Source of the DNA: Liolophura sinensis
Lineage: Eukaryota; Mollusca; Polyplacophora; Chitonida; Chitonidae
Direction of reading: 5' to 3'
Length of the DNA: 64,000 nucleotides
NCBI RefSeq assembly: GCF_032854445.1
Contig: NC_088304.1
Coordinates: 15,017,704-15,081,703 of the forward strand
Shown: positions 50,140 to 61,062 of the stretch, piece by piece
How positions within the stretch are numbered: position 1 is the first letter of the stretch
How the letters are laid out: every line of letters starts with the position of its first letter
The notes under the pieces: generated by a model
Databases searched by the model: none
What the model saw: the letters and a program-made list of their open reading frames with translations, nothing else
Told to the model about the DNA's origin: nothing
Translations under genes and position numbers: made by a program

Positions 50140-50400
50140 CATTGTTTGTTGTTGTTTTTATATTGTCACATGCACGTAATATCAAGATCCATCACCGCTG
50201 TGAGAACAATCTTAATATAGCTGCCGCATCAGCGTTAATTAGCCGGAGCTAGGACGCAAGAACCTCACGAACCTTTCATCACAACTTAGCGATCGGCCAG
50301 CGCAAGAAAAAAACCTCGCAGAACATAGTTGCACAAACTTGACGATCCGATACTGACAAATCTACGTAGCAGCAAAATCCAGCTCCTAATCACTGCCTAG
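50140..50400. promoter_or_regulatory. Candidate intronic regulatory island
   Basis: Complex block with GCGTTAATTAGCCGGAGC, a homeodomain-type core in a CpG-rich setting, and TAGCGATCGGCCAGCGC. The 600 bp to its left are very AT-rich. Confidence 0.35.
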
Positions 50401-50979
50401 AATATTTTTAAGTGTTTCATTAACCCTTAACATGTCTTGCAGCCACAAGTTGTCCAGGGAAATACCATCTGTGTACGACCAGAGCAGAGGCTGTAAGCCC
50501 TTAAAGGGGCCAGGGGTATAGAAGGGAGCACTGCTCCAGTCTCAGGTCCCCAGCCCAGAGTACCTCAGAACATAGTAATCAATTTCACATGTGACTGAGG
50601 CTCTGTAATGTAATCTGGAGTAAATGACAGAGTTCCTATGTAAGCAGGGGATTGTTAGATCACAGACGACCATACATACCCTAAAAAACTGCCACAACAA
50701 CAATGCAAACTAACAAGTCCCCAGGTGTACACCTTAACATGTTACCACCAAGCTGGCAATGCCTGTGGTTTTAAGCCACATTGCATTATAATCACAGCGT
50801 GCTGTGGTTGGCAGCACATTTTAATTAAATGATCTGCATTGTCAAGGAAATGAAACTGCCAAACTACATTTACAAGGTATGCAGTGCACACATACCACAA
50901 ACCACACCTGTAGCATGGCAAGAGGCGCAGTTCAATGTACGACATATTACCACAAAGTAGGAGATGCAGTAGTCAGTGT

Positions 50980-51390
50980 GGCATAAACATAAACATTTTC
51001 AGAGATGAAGTACAGCACACCAGAAAGTAGCAGATGATGAGAGATGAATTCCAGTGTACCACAATCTTAACACATGATTCAACATGCAGTACAGTGTACC
51101 ACATACAATCTAGCATATGATCAAAGATGCCGTACTGTGTACCACAAACTAACACATGACCCAAGATGCAGTACAGTGTACCACGTACAATCTAGCACAT
51201 GATGAAAGATGCCGTACTGTGTACCACAAACTAGCACATGACGAGAGATGCTATGAAGTGTACCACAAACTCGCATATGCCCAAGATTCAGAACAGTATA
51301 CAACAAACCAGAACATGACCCAAGATGTAGTACAGAGTACCACAAACTAACACATGACCCAAGAATAGTACAGGGTACCACACACAAAAT
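50980..51390. repeat. Minisatellite with a ~41-bp unit
   Basis: Units contain GATGCAGTACAGTGTACCAC and AAACTAACACATGACCCAAG. Two variants (GATGCAGTACAGTG and GATGCCGTACTGTG) alternate, so an ~82-bp higher-order period is visible. The 92-codon minus-strand open frame across it is a read-through of the repeat. Confidence 0.9.
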
Positions 51391-51447
51391 GAGATACAAA
51401 TCCCAGATTGTGACTATCGATGCTCCCCACTATCCCAAAACTGCTTT

Positions 51448-51520
51448 TGATTTATTTGTCTGATCGCTGTTTTACGAAGTACTCAAGAATATTTCACTTT
51501 ATACGACAGCGGCCTGCAGG
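51448..51520 (-). mobile_element. SINE-A 3' fragment
   Basis: TTATTTGTCTGATCGCTGTT, ACGAAGTACTCAAGAATATT and TATACGACAGCGGCCTGCAG are the SINE-A 3' body; the element then stops. It abuts the left-hand 51-kb minisatellite by about 60 bp. Confidence 0.8.
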
Positions 51521-51858
51521 GGAAAGTCGGTCCTAACATTTCACCTGTGTTCACAGATAGATTGCTTTTCTCATAACATTAGACTCTTTACAATTAAGCT
51601 AAGTAATGCCTACTGTTCAGTCAGAAAAAAGGGAACAAAACACAGCAGCACCTAATTGCCTGATCTAATCAGCAGCCAACTTAATGTTTTGTTATGGAAG
51701 AGGCTAAATGAAAATGCATTATAAAAAGTCGTTAAATGCATGTATGTGCATGCCACAAGCAGCAACTACAACTGCACATGCAATTTCCCAAATGTCATGG
51801 TCCAGAAACCTCATGTGACAAATGCTTTTAGAGTTGAAATTAGAGCGCTCTGACGTCC

Positions 51859-51970
51859 TGAGCTTCCCCAGGGCTTCGCTCGGTTTCCTCACATCATAAT
51901 GCTGGTCACTGTTAAATAAGTGAATATTCTTGAGTATGTCATCAATCACCCATCAAATAAATAAATAAAC
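51859..51970 (+). mobile_element. SINE-A 3' half, sense, diverged
   Basis: CCCCAGGGCTTCGCTCGGTT, TCACATCATAATGCTGGTCA, AAGTGAATATTCTTGAGTAT and CACCCATCAAATAAATAAAT. The head is absent and no clear target-site duplication is visible. Confidence 0.83.
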
Positions 51971-52749
51971 ATTACATTCACAACATTTTGCATATTAGCA
52001 AACACTTTTACCTCTAACAGTCACTGTATTATTAATTTAAAACTAACCTTTCTTACAAGTAAGTAATCTCTCATGTACTTCTACTGTACAATGTTATTCT
52101 GAGAAATTACTAAATGATAAGAACAATTAGGGCCTTTTGTTTTTGAAAATTCATATTGAAAATGACACTCAATTTATAAATTAAGGGATTAAAATGAGTA
52201 CGGTGAGGGGAGATCATTGTTTGCAGCATACATGTACATATGCCCAGTGATCAGCTTCCCACAGATGCCTGACACAATTACCTCCCTTGACTTCCCTCTC
52301 TAATTCCATACAGCAATTAGGCAAATGAGACTGTCTGAGCAGTTTGACACGCTCTACAAAACTGAGAAATATGTAAGGTGAGCTGGGGTCATAGAGCTCA
52401 TCACTAGCTCATAATTAATTCCACCACTCATCCACAAGTTGTGCAAAAAATTGCTTTTCATAACATTATCATGTAGAATCAAAAAAAAAATAAAAAAACA
52501 ATCCCCCCAAAAAAAGAAACCCATCTCAAAAGGTGAAAAATTTTCTGAAAGCTGCCATTTATCAATAGCATTTTAAAACATCACAAAAACTTCCTCTTTT
52601 TGACTGATGACTCAAGGACTCGCATTCAACATCGTTATACATCAATTTATGTTCACATAAAAGTAATCAGGTTTTATATGCACACTGCATTTGCTTAGGT
52701 AGCATTATGCAAACTGCATACATATCGCATTATACAGACAGTACATACT

Positions 52750-52864
52750 GTGGTGTGGGACATTAGGCATTGTCAGCTCTACAGAAGTGATATTCCACAA
52801 GGGCGAAGCCCAAGTTGAATATAACGTACCGAGAGTTGACAATTCCTGATGTGCCTACCCACGG
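52750..52864. mobile_element. Palindromic (foldback) MITE
   Basis: The whole stretch is one imperfect palindrome. The left arm GGGACATTAGGCATTGTCAG is mirrored by GTTGACAATTCCTGATGTGC on the right, and GATATTCCACAAGGGCGAAG continues into the central palindrome GGGCGAAGCCC and then CAAGTTGAATATAAC. As RNA it would form a hairpin of about 50 bp. Confidence 0.72.
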
Positions 52865-53730
52865 CATGCACCATAAGTTTTATTATACCGAAAAAACAGA
52901 AAAGAGTTTTAAATCTTTAAATCGCTGAATTTGTACATCAATAAGGGAGCTACATGTATAACCACTGCACACCATGTTTTGCGGAATATCATGTGACCGT
53001 CTCTCGACCAATGGAAACCCAGAAGTACCCTGTGAGGTATAATAATATACATGTATGATGTGTTTCAGGTTTGAATCATTATTTTTACTTTCCTTAACAG
53101 ACAACAAAAATTGACACCTTAAATGTTTTTGTTACATGTACAGGTACTACACAGCAAACAGGATGTTTGATTTGTTTGTTGATGTCATGCTCAAAAACTT
53201 TGCACGCATACATGTAAGCTGGTGGTCAGTGTTATGTACCTGTAGGTGGATCAAACTAGACAGTGCATGATAAACCACAAAACTTTGGCATGTTACTGAT
53301 AAACAGACTAGCATATTGATGAAAGACAAATATCCTCCCTATGCTGTCATCCATATGTCAAAAAATAAATCACAGCTACATAGTAAAACAAAAATTAGAC
53401 TGCTTTTATAGAATAATTAGTGTTTCTGTCCATATCACTTTGCAGAAAACTGCTACACATGTTCAGATTCTTGTGGGCACCAGAAAACTGCACACACGCT
53501 TAAGATTCTTGCGCACACTGTATTTTGCCCACACGATTTTATTAGTATTTGTACAGTATGCTTCAATGACCTGAAAAAAACTTCGCAGTAAAAACCAACA
53601 CATCTTTCAGATCATATAATGGTGCATTCTGATTAACTAGATCATGCATTCTACTTAATGATCATCACAAAAAATTTGATTTGCAAACATGAAATTCTTT
53701 TGGTCAAATATCTCCAGTACAGCCTCTGTA

Positions 53731-53836
53731 ATGCCGTACTCAAGAATTCTTGACTTGTGTTATGGTCATCGATTCTACAACTCACAAAATTCACTCCCCA
53801 AGTGGCTTTGAACTTGCAACTTGTGTGTCCCAGCAC
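53731..53836 (-). mobile_element. Possible SINE-A relic
   Basis: ATGCCGTACTCAAGAATTCTTGACTT matches the SINE-A 3' core closely, while the next 80 bp (CTTTGAACTTGCAACTTGTG) only loosely recalls the head's B box. It may be a heavily rearranged copy. Confidence 0.4.
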
Positions 53837-54539
53837 TAGAAAGGTAAGTACCTTTAAGTAGATCACAGCCACTCCCCATGGTACGTTACTCACGACTAAA
53901 TTACTGAATCATCAAATAGAACAAGCATGCTAGTATGATCACAGCTGCAACTATAGTATCTTTGTTTCTAAAAGGAACCCTCAATGCTATCTACAGATAT
54001 GCCAACATTTTCATACATGGTTACCTGTTAAAATACCCATGGAAATATGTAAACAAGCATTAGCGCAGAGTAAGGTAGTTAAGCCGAACATAAATTGCCG
54101 CTGCAGTAAGCCCCACTGTCTCAACTTATAACAAGACCCACTATCAGACTGTAACAGGAGTCAAAGTAATTGGCTGCCTATCTTGTACTTGTTATTTCTG
54201 GCACAAACACACACCTTCTGAGTTTTGCCTCAGCTCAAGTAGTTACAAGCTGGCGGAATGCTTAATTGTCCTAATTGTCCTAAAAAAATGTTCACAGCAT
54301 GTTTATCAACCAGACAACACGCCTTGTGAGCTGGTATTTGTTTGATCTGTAATTACATTATGCTTCCACAAGACCTTGCTAAGATTTCTGAAATCCTTCA
54401 AAAGATGTGTCCTGAAAGGCTTGTCAGTTAACAATTCAGAGGCCCTTTACATTAGGTGTTGATCCTTGTGGAAATCTGCATGGGGTATTAATATTGTAAT
54501 CTTCTGTATTACATGTGCCATTAAGTGACCATTATGAAA

Positions 54540-54864
54540 TTAAATAATGAATGAATGAATGAATGCTTGGGGTTTAACATCATGTGGCAGGGCAACCAAA
54601 GTGCTGTCGCCACAAAAGTATCATGCCGAAGACACCCCACCGACCTGACACCCGAAAGAGTCACATTATACTGACCCTGAGTCAAACCAGTCCTATTTTC
54701 TTGCTCTAACCTCCCAGTGCCGTGTGCCCAGCAAAGGCAGCAAAAAGTACCACTGTTTTTGTTTTTATTTTTAGTCTTTAATTAGTATGGGCAGACCCGG
54801 GTTTGATCCTGGGGTCTCCCCATTTCGAGGCATACGCTTTCACCATTTGGCCACCGAAGCTGTC
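54540..54864 (-). mobile_element. SINE-C, full length, antisense
   Basis: A third tRNA-derived family. In its own orientation the head at the right reads GACAGCTTCGGTGGCCAAAT (A box in TGGCCAAATGG) and GGATCAAACCCGGG (B box). The left end holds (GAAT)n followed by GCTTGGGGTTTAACATCATG. A perfect 11-bp target-site duplication, CCATTATGAAA, flanks it at 54529-54539 and 54865-54875. Its GCTTGGGGTTTAAC end is shared with SINE-B, suggesting that both recruit the same LINE machinery. Confidence 0.88.
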
Positions 54865-57800
54865 CCATTATGAAACTGCGAGTTAATATTCTTGTGATCC
54901 TATCATTTATTGATTTACATGGACATATGAGCTAATATTATAGTGAAGCTTAACACTCCATATCAAAATGAACCTATAACCGAACGTTTCTGCGATACTT
55001 TATGCTATCTACATGAACTTGTGTGCTAACACTTGTGACCTTTTGCATTTCGTGTCAATACATACATACATACAGCCTCGTGCTTTAACTACATGTACAT
55101 ATCCAAGTGGACTTGTGTCCACATTTTTATTGTCCTTGCATATTTAGCTGCTGAAGCAAACCACAGAATATAGAATTTCTCAAAAATGTGAAGGAAATTC
55201 TGCAGTTTCAGCGGCATCTGGTGTTGTCCATCACTTCAGATGTAAATTTTATGTGATCCAACTTCAAATATGCGCATATGTTTATATGTTTACTTGACCA
55301 AAAATCATATTGTCTACTTTCTTGTCTGATACAATCTAGACTGGGAAGATTTTTTTGCATTTGATGTAAACCAGGCCAGTCTCAATCTACGCTTTTTGAT
55401 CATCAAATTTCTACAAATTTGCAGAAAAAGAATGCTATGTTATTTAGATTTTTTGTTGTTCTTGGTTTATTTATTTATTTATTATTGTTTTTGTTTTTTT
55501 TGTAACAGACAATTTTCATGTACATATCAGTTTTGGATAGCAGTGGTAACAGTTGCTTCAATATCCAAAAACAAATCAGTTTAAACAAGTATAAAAAATG
55601 TGGACTGTCTTGAGGTCAAAAGCACCATACTAATGCTTAAACCGACTTTCATCAATGACACAAATGTGTCATTAAATCAGTGTAAACACTCACAGAAACA
55701 TTCAGCCACCCTCCAGCGTAAACAATCCAGAGTCCTGAAGAATTATTGTATTTATGAAGTCTTTCTATACCACCACCAACAACGACCCTATTCATTCAAT
55801 TTTTTTTATTTTTTTAGGGTTTCGGGAGAGGAGGGGGGGGGGGGGGGGGTAACCTTACATTGCAGCTTCCACCTCACAGCACCCTCACTGCATTAATGTC
55901 ATACAAGTCCTTTGTGATGATACAGGGAGAAGCCGATAATCAAGTGGCACAGGCAAACAATGCAGATGCACATTGACTCCATCACTTGAACCTTTTACAG
56001 AAGCTTCGGCATCTGCATCGGGCATGCATTCAACACCAGCCAAACGGGGGTCCATTTCTGAAGGCAGGCTACAAGAAGACGTGAATAAAAGTCTGCAAGA
56101 TTGACAGCCAACGAAATGGTGATGCAAGAGAGGAAAGGAACTCCATCCTTTTGATATGTTCATCGGGGAGGTATTCCACAACATGGCTGAACTGACATGT
56201 GGATGCAATAACTCTGATGTAAACACTGGGTAGGGGGAGAGGTGTAGTGTATATGCATGTACCAGTACCAGGAACAGAGTGCTGATAACCAAGGTAGGGT
56301 TGGTAAAGAGGTAATTGTGCTGTGTAACCCAAAGACTTTATCATGATAGGTTTCACATTGAACAACACAGGAAAAATTCAGCTGAAGATACAGAACTGTG
56401 AAAGTGCCAATTCTACTCATCCCACCTCAACTTAACTAATATAGCACGTAGTACTGTGACAGCTGAACTGCTTCAGTTTAAAGTGCAACTGCTACACAGC
56501 TCAATAGTTACACGTAGTACAGCCAGAGCTTAACTGTTATAACGTGTAAGCTAAACTGCTACATGTAGGTGCTGATATCTTTGAGGCGCCCTTCTCTTCT
56601 GGGACATGGGAATACAAGAGAGAAACCCTGACAGACACATCTTGATTTCCAAGTCTAGATGCAACTACTTTAGTGTTAAACCATTCAGTTTGAACATTTT
56701 ATGGGCAGAGGAAACTGAAGCAAGACTGAGTTGTATGCCTATATGTCATAGTAAAAGCAGTCAGGGCCCTTTGCTGCAATAATTTCCAAAGTTTTCAAAA
56801 CTGTAACGAAGTTAAAATTTGTAGGAGACTTACAGCATGTCAGAGCATCCTGGGAGAGGCAAGATTGGAGAGAGTTAGCCTGGCTCTGTGGCATCTGTTT
56901 ACCATATGTGTTTATTTCTCCCTAGAGATCTCCTCTAAACAAGCCAGTATGTAACAACATCTCTCTTACATACCCACCCCTACCCTCAGATAGGCAGGGG
57001 TCTCCCAACAAAACTGCAACAATGCCAGACTTCAACATGAGGTGGTTACTTGTACAGGAAGATAATACCTTCTGACAATTGCTGGTTGATGACAAACTGG
57101 AAAAACACTTATTCCCCTCAGGAGCAAAATAAGGAAAAGGAAAAAATTCATTGGTTTACATATTTTTTTTAAACCTCAGGTAAAATTCTCTCTGCTGTCA
57201 TTTTGTTAAAAGGCAACACACAGTCTCAAATTTCAAAACCAACCTGGACACATTGTTTCTAATGTGTTCAACAAATTAATCCACATTAAAAACCAGAAGT
57301 TAATCTTAATTAATCTTCAAAATTTCACTCAAAAAAAATTTTTCCTTAGAAAACACAATACAATAATATTTTTGTTTGATGTCTAATTTGACCTCTGTAA
57401 CTGCTGGGCTCTAGGACAAACATTTCGGTGTTTGTGTTGGAGGACCTTCTGGGTGCCTGGTTTGATCACTGCAGCCAGAATGACAGCCGCAAGCTGGGGT
57501 AGTGGGAACAAACACTCTCTATTTGACACACACATAACCATGGGTTAGGGACAACAACAACAACAGGCTCCGGCAACCTTCACCACAGGCAGTGTGCCTC
57601 GTCACTCAGTGCAGGAAAACACAGGCCAAGAAAGCTCAGAGACATGTCAAACAGATATAAAAGCTTGAAACCTGACACGTTCACAAGTACAAGCAAATTA
57701 CCTCAGGAATATTTGTTTATTTTGTGAACATGTTCATGAGAATTCACTTGTGAGAATATATACACATGTGAGAGCGCCTTTATGGTGAAGTGAGGTGCCA

Positions 57801-58020
57801 TTATTTACCAATGTCAAGATTCACACTGATGTGCCTGGTACTGCTCAAGACCCAAACACATAGATACAATAAGCAATTATTCCAAAATACTAATATAGCT
57901 ACACCTATGGAGATGTTTACTGGGCCCTTATGTAGTATTAACACTCTTAAAACACTAATCTGTAAAAATTCTATGCGTAAAAATATCACTCAACTTGCCT
58001 TTAATACTTCAGAGTGGTTT

Positions 58021-58241
58021 ACCGTCAATGACCTAAAATTTTGCCCATGCCTAAGTTGCTCATTTTTCCAGCTTGTGGGTGTTCTACTGATATTAGAAAG
58101 GTGCTTTGAGAGGGGTTTGGAAAGTAGGATGACATCCAACTGGGAAAATGTAAATGTTAGCACTAGAAATACTACCTCGTGACATTTATTTGCCTTCAAA
58201 AATGCTCTTTTGTGGTCAAATTTTAAGGTCATTTAGGATAT
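58021..58241. mobile_element. MITE family 1, second copy
   Basis: Left end TCAATGACCTAAAATTTTGCCC and right end GTCAAATTTTAAGGTCATTTAGG are inverted complements, and the interior shares GGGACATTTATTTGCC-like and TTTTGTGGxCxAAATTTTA segments with 44943-45162. Length is the same, about 220 bp, which supports a true family and not two chance hairpins. Confidence 0.72.
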
Positions 58242-58580
58242 GTGACAATTTGCCTAGTTATAGAGTAATTTATTTTTATTCACTCAGTTCCATGCACCTG
58301 TCAAATGTGATCCACTAGACATTAACAAGTCAAAGTAATGACGTAATTCTCTCCCCCTTCTCCCCAACCCAACCAAGTCTTGATTCAGGTTTTCAAAAGC
58401 ATAATCCCTACATATACCTGCTGCTATGAAATGTATCAATGGTCCCTAGTTTTCCACAAATCAAAGTCACTAAATTTTCTGTCCCCAAAAGCACCTTGAA
58501 AACTCTGTTTTTGTATCACAAACTGTTACATCTTCTATCATATCATCCCTTTTTGTTGCTGAATTTACATCTTCTTAGGG

Positions 58581-58743
58581 ACCCCCGTTGGAAGGTCTGC
58601 CAGCAACCTGCAGATGGTCGTGGGTTTCACTTGGGCTCTGCCCGGTTTCCACCCACCATAATGCTGGCCGCCGTCGTATAAGTGAAATATTCTTGAGTAC
58701 AGCGTAAAACACCAATCAAATAAATAAATAATAAATAAATAAA
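58581..58743 (+). mobile_element. SINE-A, 5'-truncated, sense
   Basis: It starts inside the body (GGAAGGTCTGCCAGCAACC), is intact through GTACAGCGTAAAACACCAAT, and has an (AAAT)n tail. An imperfect flanking duplication is likely (ACATCTTCTTAGG before, ACATTTTCTTGG after). Open frames across it are read-through only. Confidence 0.9.
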
Positions 58744-59342
58744 TACATTTTCTTGGCATAATAAAACTGAGAAGACATAAATGATGGCTTTCGTTCAACA
58801 CTGCTTATATAAGATTTCTCATAGCTTTTGTCTTAAGTGAAAGATTCTCTTTAGTAAATTTACGAAAAAAGTTCCAACCATTCCCTCCTCCCCCCCCCCC
58901 CCAAACAAAAGCATAATCATGTTAGCAAGTATGCTTTAAATTTTCTTTTGTTGACAAGATATCGTCATTTTCATAGCACATACATACAATATTATGCAAA
59001 AATCTCATGAAGAAAACATCTCAAAAAATAAGCCTTAAGAATTTCAAGGAATATTCTACCTTTTAAGCAATCAGTATGTACTGCCTACTTCTGCAAGTTG
59101 TTGCAAATTCCAAAAGATAGGCTTTGTGATTTATGAAAACATGAAAAACATAAAAAGAGTTGACCTGCATTCTCTTCTCTTAATGAAAGTACACTGAGAT
59201 AAATGGAGCTAAAGTTACTTCTTCCCAGTCATTAAACAAAACACATGAATTAAAGTCTGCTGTAGAGAAGACAGTTGTCCGTGATAACTCAGATTGATCC
59301 TAGCCTTAGTGGTACAAATGACCCCAAATAAATGGCCACCAA

Positions 59343-59505
59343 GATTTTCTTTGCAGCATTTCATCAATTCTCAAAATCTACGTGTTGTTTATAAACTGGA
59401 AAAAATGCCCAAAAACACATGTATATGTACGAAGTTTTTCTTTGGAGCACTTGATCAATTCTCAGAACTGACCTGTTGTTTCTCCATAACTGGAAAAGAT
59501 AACCT
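59343..59505. repeat. Diverged tandem duplication (~93-bp period)
   Basis: TTTTCTTTGCAGCATTTCAT, CAATTCTCAAAATCTACGTG and AAACTGGAAAAAAT recur as TTTTCTTTGGAGCACTTGAT, CAATTCTCAGAACTGACCTG and AACTGGAAAAGATA. Confidence 0.75.
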
Positions 59506-59683
59506 TACAGGCATTCTTGCATACATGTATAAATACAGGAAATAAAGCTTTTACCAAGACAACTGTACATGCACATCTGAAAATTGAGCACAACGAATAA
59601 TTCAACAACTTTTCACTACTGTAACAATGGACTAGACAATTACATGTAGCACCTTGTATTAACAGTTTGCAATCAGACTTCAG

Positions 59684-59714
59684 ACAATTGACCTTGGATG
59701 TCAAGGTCAATTGT
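59684..59714. promoter_or_regulatory. Perfect 13-bp inverted repeat with nuclear-receptor half-sites
   Basis: ACAATTGACCTTG and its exact inverted complement CAAGGTCAATTGT are separated by 5 bases (GATGT). Each arm contains the extended half-site TCAAGGTCA or its complement, the type bound by monomeric receptors such as ERR and FTZ-F1/SF-1. Confidence 0.5.
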
Positions 59715-60723
59715 ACAGCTTTCAGAAGTGTATACAGCTTGGATAACAAGGTGGAGTGTACAGCTTCTTAGAGAATGAACTTGTGAAGCAGCTTAGAGTG
59801 TAATAGCTGGGCTGACAAGATCAACTAAAGCCTATCAGAGAGTTCATACAGGTTTATCCTTTTCAGAGAATGTACATTTGAAGTTTGCCTGCCTTGTTCA
59901 AGTGTACAGTTTTTACAGTTGTACAGGAGAGTTTCAACAGTTTATTTTTTCTAGAATGTGTACAGCTTAGTTATGGAGATCATGTGTACAGTTTTTAGAG
60001 AGCGCACATAGTTTCCTAGATAATGTCAGTGCTGCTTCATTGCTGAAGTCAGTCATAAAACATCTTGGAAAACGTATGCAATCTTGCTGACTGCTGAGGT
60101 CGAGTGTAGAACTTTTCAGAAAGCATAGCCTGACAAATGAGGTCATTTTTCTGACTCTTTCCTGAAAGGGGTCTTTCCCTTTCCACAGGCTGTCCACCTG
60201 TTCACGACTGTAAGGCAGTGATTCTGAAGGCAGACAAGATTTGCTTTTAAATAATGGCCCAGGGAAAAGCTCGCCCTACATGTACCTGGATAAGATAATC
60301 AGTGCTGACATCCTCAGGAGAGAAAAATTAAACACAGTGTTTTTGACAATTATATTAAGATGAATTATCAACACTTCCTCCTCAGATGGGTGTTATTTCA
60401 CACTGTCCAGTTTAACAGTTTGGTGCTGAGATTTCCTTTGAAGATAAGCATGTTATTTCGATGTTGCTAAATATCACATCTGTTATCATGTAATCTGACT
60501 GAAATGATCCTTTACTGAGACTTTACTCAATCTTCTACAGTCAAAGCTGTCAGTATAAACAATAAATAGATTAACGAAGGTGAAAGTTTAACTATCATAT
60601 TCAAACCTTGCAACTCCTCATTAAATCACATAACAGCCTCTTCCCTCAAGCAGTGTAAACAGTTAAACTTCACACACACAAATCATTTGCAGCTTAATTT
60701 AATGACATTCATACATGTACATG

Positions 60724-60902
60724 CAAGTCCAGCTCATGCTGGCTTCCTCTCCTGTCGTACGTGGGAAGGTCTTCCAGCAACCTGATAGTTGTGGGTTTCC
60801 TCCGGGCTCTGCCCGGTTTCCACCCACCATAATGCTGGCCGCCATTGTATAAGTGAAATATTCTTGAGTACGGCGTATAACACCAATCAAATAAATAAAT
60901 AA
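60724..60902 (+). mobile_element. SINE-A, 5'-truncated, sense
   Basis: It begins at AAGTCCAGCTCATGCTGGC and is complete to the (AAAT)n tail. It is flanked by ATACATGTACATG at 60711-60723 and 60903-60915, a perfect 13-bp duplication, although that motif is common in this genome. Two overlapping minus-strand open frames here are artefacts of the element. Confidence 0.92.
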
Positions 60903-60962
60903 ATACATGTACATGTATGTGCATGCATCAGCTCCTGAGTTGTCACATTATACATGTTATAT

Positions 60963-61062
60963 TTATCTGATCGACATTTTACGCCGTATTTAAGAATATT
61001 TCACTCATAGGGTCGCAGGCAGCATTACAGTGGGCGGAAACTGGACAGAACCTAGGAGATGT
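60963..61062 (-). mobile_element. SINE-A 3' fragment, antisense, diverged
   Basis: TATCTGATCGACATTTTACG, CCGTATTTAAGAATATTTCA and CAGCATTACAGTGGGCGGAA match the 3' half. It lies 60 bp from the 60724 copy but in opposite orientation, so the pair could form an inverted repeat in the pre-mRNA. Confidence 0.82.

Noticed and set aside
51121-51399. 92-codon minus-strand frame with Cys/Leu/Trp repeats
   Set aside because: It is a translation of the 41-bp minisatellite.
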